NCBI RefSeq assembly: GCF_003332825.1
Contig: NZ_QIRF01000005.1
Span: forward strand, 154,158-218,157
Origin: Dyella sp. C9
GTDB taxonomy: Bacteria > Pseudomonadota > Gammaproteobacteria > Xanthomonadales > Rhodanobacteraceae
Length of the DNA stretch: 64,000 nucleotides
Direction: 5' to 3'
A model generated the notes under the pieces. It was given only the letters and a program-made list of their open reading frames with translations. It did no database searches and was not told where the DNA came from. Of the stretch, positions 62,361 through 64,000 are shown one piece after another. Each line of letters starts with the position of its first letter. Positions within the stretch are counted from its first letter, which is position 1. The position numbers and the translations under genes are program-made.

Positions 62361-64000
62361 ATGAACCATATCTACAGGCTGTGCTGGAATCGCTCCATCG
62401 GGCAATGGGTCGTTGCATCGGAACTGGCGAGCGCCTGGTCTGCAGGCGTCACCCGCACCCGCACCAAAACACACAAGCGCTTGCTGGCGCTGTCATTGCT
62501 CGCGGCGTCCCTGTTGGTGGTCACGGGAGCCTACGCGGGCACCAACCCCAGCGGCGGACAAATCACCGACGGCGTGGGCCGCATCCAGCAATCGGGCGAT
62601 ACGACCACCATCCAGCAGAGCAGCCCCACGCTGCAACTGAACTGGCAGAGCTTCAATCTCAGCCAGGACGCGACCGTCGATTTTCTCCAGCCCAGCGCCA
62701 GTGCGATTGCGGTCAACCGCATACTCAGCACCACGCCGAGCGACATCTATGGCCGCCTCAATGCCAACGGGCAGGTGTGGCTGATCAATCCCAGCGGCAT
62801 TCTGTTCGGGCCTAGTGCCCAGGTGAACGTGGGCGGCATCGTCGCTTCCACGCTCGACGTTGCCGCCAATGGCCTTGGCGGCAACAGTGTCTCGTTCAGC
62901 GGCCCTGGCAAGGGCAGCATCGTCAACCAGGGCGCCATTACCGCCGCCAACGGCGGCTATGCGGCGCTGCTCGCCAACCAGGTATCCAACCAGGGTGCCA
63001 TCAGCGCGCACCTGGGCACCGTGGCACTCGCGGGCGGCAGCGCGGTCACGCTCACCTTCGACAACGCACAACTGGTGCATGTGCAGGTGGCCGCCAGCAC
63101 GCTTAACAACCTGGCGGAGAATCGCCAGCTGCTGGTGGCCGACGGTGGCCACGTCATCATGACGGCGGGAGCGCAAAATACCCTGCTGGCCAGCGCGGTG
63201 AACAATACCGGCAAGATTCGCGCGCAGACGGTGGAGAATCACGATGGCACCATCACCTTGCTCGGTGGCATGCAGGCCGGCGTGGTCAATGTCGCCGGCA
63301 CGCTCGACGCCAGCGCCCCGAACGGTGGCGACGGTGGCTCCATCGAGACCTCGGCGGCGCAATTCCATCTCGCCGCGGATGCCCAGGTAACGGCGGCCGC
63401 ACCGCACGGGCGCGCCGGCAGTTGGCTGGTGGACCCCACCGACCTGACCATCGACCCGGCCGCGGCTACCGCGATCTCCTCCACGCTGCAGGGTGGCACC
63501 AGCGTCATCGAACAGACCACCGCCGACGGTACCACCGGTGATGGCGTGCAGTCGCCCGGTGCGGGCGACATCAATGTCAATGCGCCGATCAGCTGGACCA
63601 ACGCTGCGGCCAACCTCACGCTGGAAGCCCTCAACGCCATCAACGTCAATGCGGCGATCAACGGCGCGGGTGCGGTCACGATGCAGGCCAATGGCGCCAA
63701 CCTGACGATTGCCTCGGGAGCGTCGATCGTAGGCGGCGCAGGCGTGATCCTCACCACGTCGGCCAATTTCGTGAACAACGCGGGTAGCGCTGCGGTGAGT
63801 ACCGGCACATCGTCACCGTGGCTGATCTACTCCACCAACCCCACGCTCAACACCACGGGCGGACTGACACCCGACTTCATCCAGTACAACACCACCTATC
63901 CCGACCAGCCGGTGGCCTCCGGCAATGGCTTTCTCTATACGCTCGCGCCGGTGGTCAACTACACCGGACTGACCGGTACCGTCAGCAAGGTCTATGACGG
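62361..64000 (+). CDS. Two-partner-secretion exoprotein (filamentous haemagglutinin-like), N-terminal part
   Basis: About 546 codons are visible and the gene runs off the window. It has an extended signal peptide region ('MNHIYRLCWNRSIGQWVVASELA', ESPR), then a Sec signal ending near ASLLVVTGAYAG. The TPS secretion domain ('QITDGVGRIQQSGDTTTIQQSSPTLQLNWQSFNLSQDATVDFLQPSASAIAVNRILSTTPSDIYGRLNANGQVWLINPSGILFGPSAQVNVGGIVAST') carries the NPSGILFG motif. Then 'WLVDPTDLTIDPAA' and the start of YDG-type repeats (GTVSKVYDG) appear. It is exported by a TpsB partner that is not in the window, and is probably a large adhesin. Confidence 0.92.
   Translation, partial: MNHIYRLCWNRSIGQWVVASELASAWSAGVTRTRTKTHKRLLALSLLAASLLVVTGAYAGTNPSGGQITDGVGRIQQSGDTTTIQQSSPTLQLNWQSFNLSQDATVDFLQPSASAIAVNRILSTTPSDIYGRLNANGQVWLINPSGILFGPSAQVNVGGIVASTLDVAANGLGGNSVSFSGPGKGSIVNQGAITAANGGYAALLANQVSNQGAISAHLGTVALAGGSAVTLTFDNAQLVHVQVAASTLNNLAENRQLLVADGGHVIMTAGAQNTLLASAVNNTGKIRAQTVENHDGTITLLGGMQAGVVNVAGTLDASAPNGGDGGSIETSAAQFHLAADAQVTAAAPHGRAGSWLVDPTDLTIDPAAATAISSTLQGGTSVIEQTTADGTTGDGVQSPGAGDINVNAPISWTNAAANLTLEALNAINVNAAINGAGAVTMQANGANLTIASGASIVGGAGVILTTSANFVNNAGSAAVSTGTSSPWLIYSTNPTLNTTGGLTPDFIQYNTTYPDQPVASGNGFLYTLAPVVNYTGLTGTVSKVYD

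Noticed and set aside
1..64000. CRISPR arrays, tRNA and rRNA genes, intact insertion sequences
   Set aside because: None were seen on reading both strands; there are no regularly spaced direct repeats with unique spacers and no transposase frames.

Overview
The window is GC-rich, densely coded and clearly gammaproteobacterial. The chemotaxis operon with its sigma-28 promoter, the FliK/FlhB-like pair, several DUF1254/DUF1214 proteins, SphA-like outer-membrane proteins and palindromic CTCTCCC/GGGAGAG and GCAGGAGCGCACCCTGTGCG repeats together suggest the Lysobacterales (Xanthomonadales), most likely Rhodanobacteraceae (Dyella/Rhodanobacter/Luteibacter type). The genus is an inference; no rRNA or tRNA gene was seen.

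Layout. 1-5.4 kb: end of an EamA transporter, a NUDIX hydrolase, a small secreted protein with a clean terminator, a membrane diguanylate cyclase behind a sigma-28-like promoter, and a DUF898/M48 protease pair. 5.5-17 kb: one long minus-strand chemotaxis operon (STAS, cheY, cheA, MCP with Cache domain, cheW, MCP, cheR, cheD, cheB, MCP-like protein, STAS) behind a near-consensus FliA promoter at 16960-16986. 17.2-18.6 kb: fliK and an FlhB C-terminal-domain paralogue. 18.6-20.4 kb: a DUF2252 protein and a lipocalin.

20.4-43 kb and again 54.7-62 kb form an envelope-protein region: SphA/phenol-MetA-type outer-membrane proteins, a DcaP-like porin, three intact DUF1254 proteins plus a DUF1214 remnant, three type I sulfatases (one truncated), a DUF2092 protein, a passenger-less autotransporter barrel and a 1944-residue autotransporter. 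The most striking observation is a shared operator. An 18-bp palindrome (about CTANGTA-N4-TACNTAG) occurs upstream of ten of these genes, and in most cases a second, degenerate copy starts 23 bp nearer the gene. This points to one undescribed regulon joining sulfatases, DUF1254 proteins and outer-membrane channels. The regulator is not evident in the window.

The rest includes a decaying or acquired patch (29.8-34.5 kb: orphan HigA antitoxin, DUF1214 remnant, GNAT, HIT), a GFA protein and a DUF1428 protein, an MFS exporter/MarR pair with an apparently leaderless promoter overlapped by an operator, an SDR/AraC pair, an MscS channel, a second diguanylate cyclase that has an I-site, and at the right edge the N-terminal part of a two-partner-secretion exoprotein that runs off the window.
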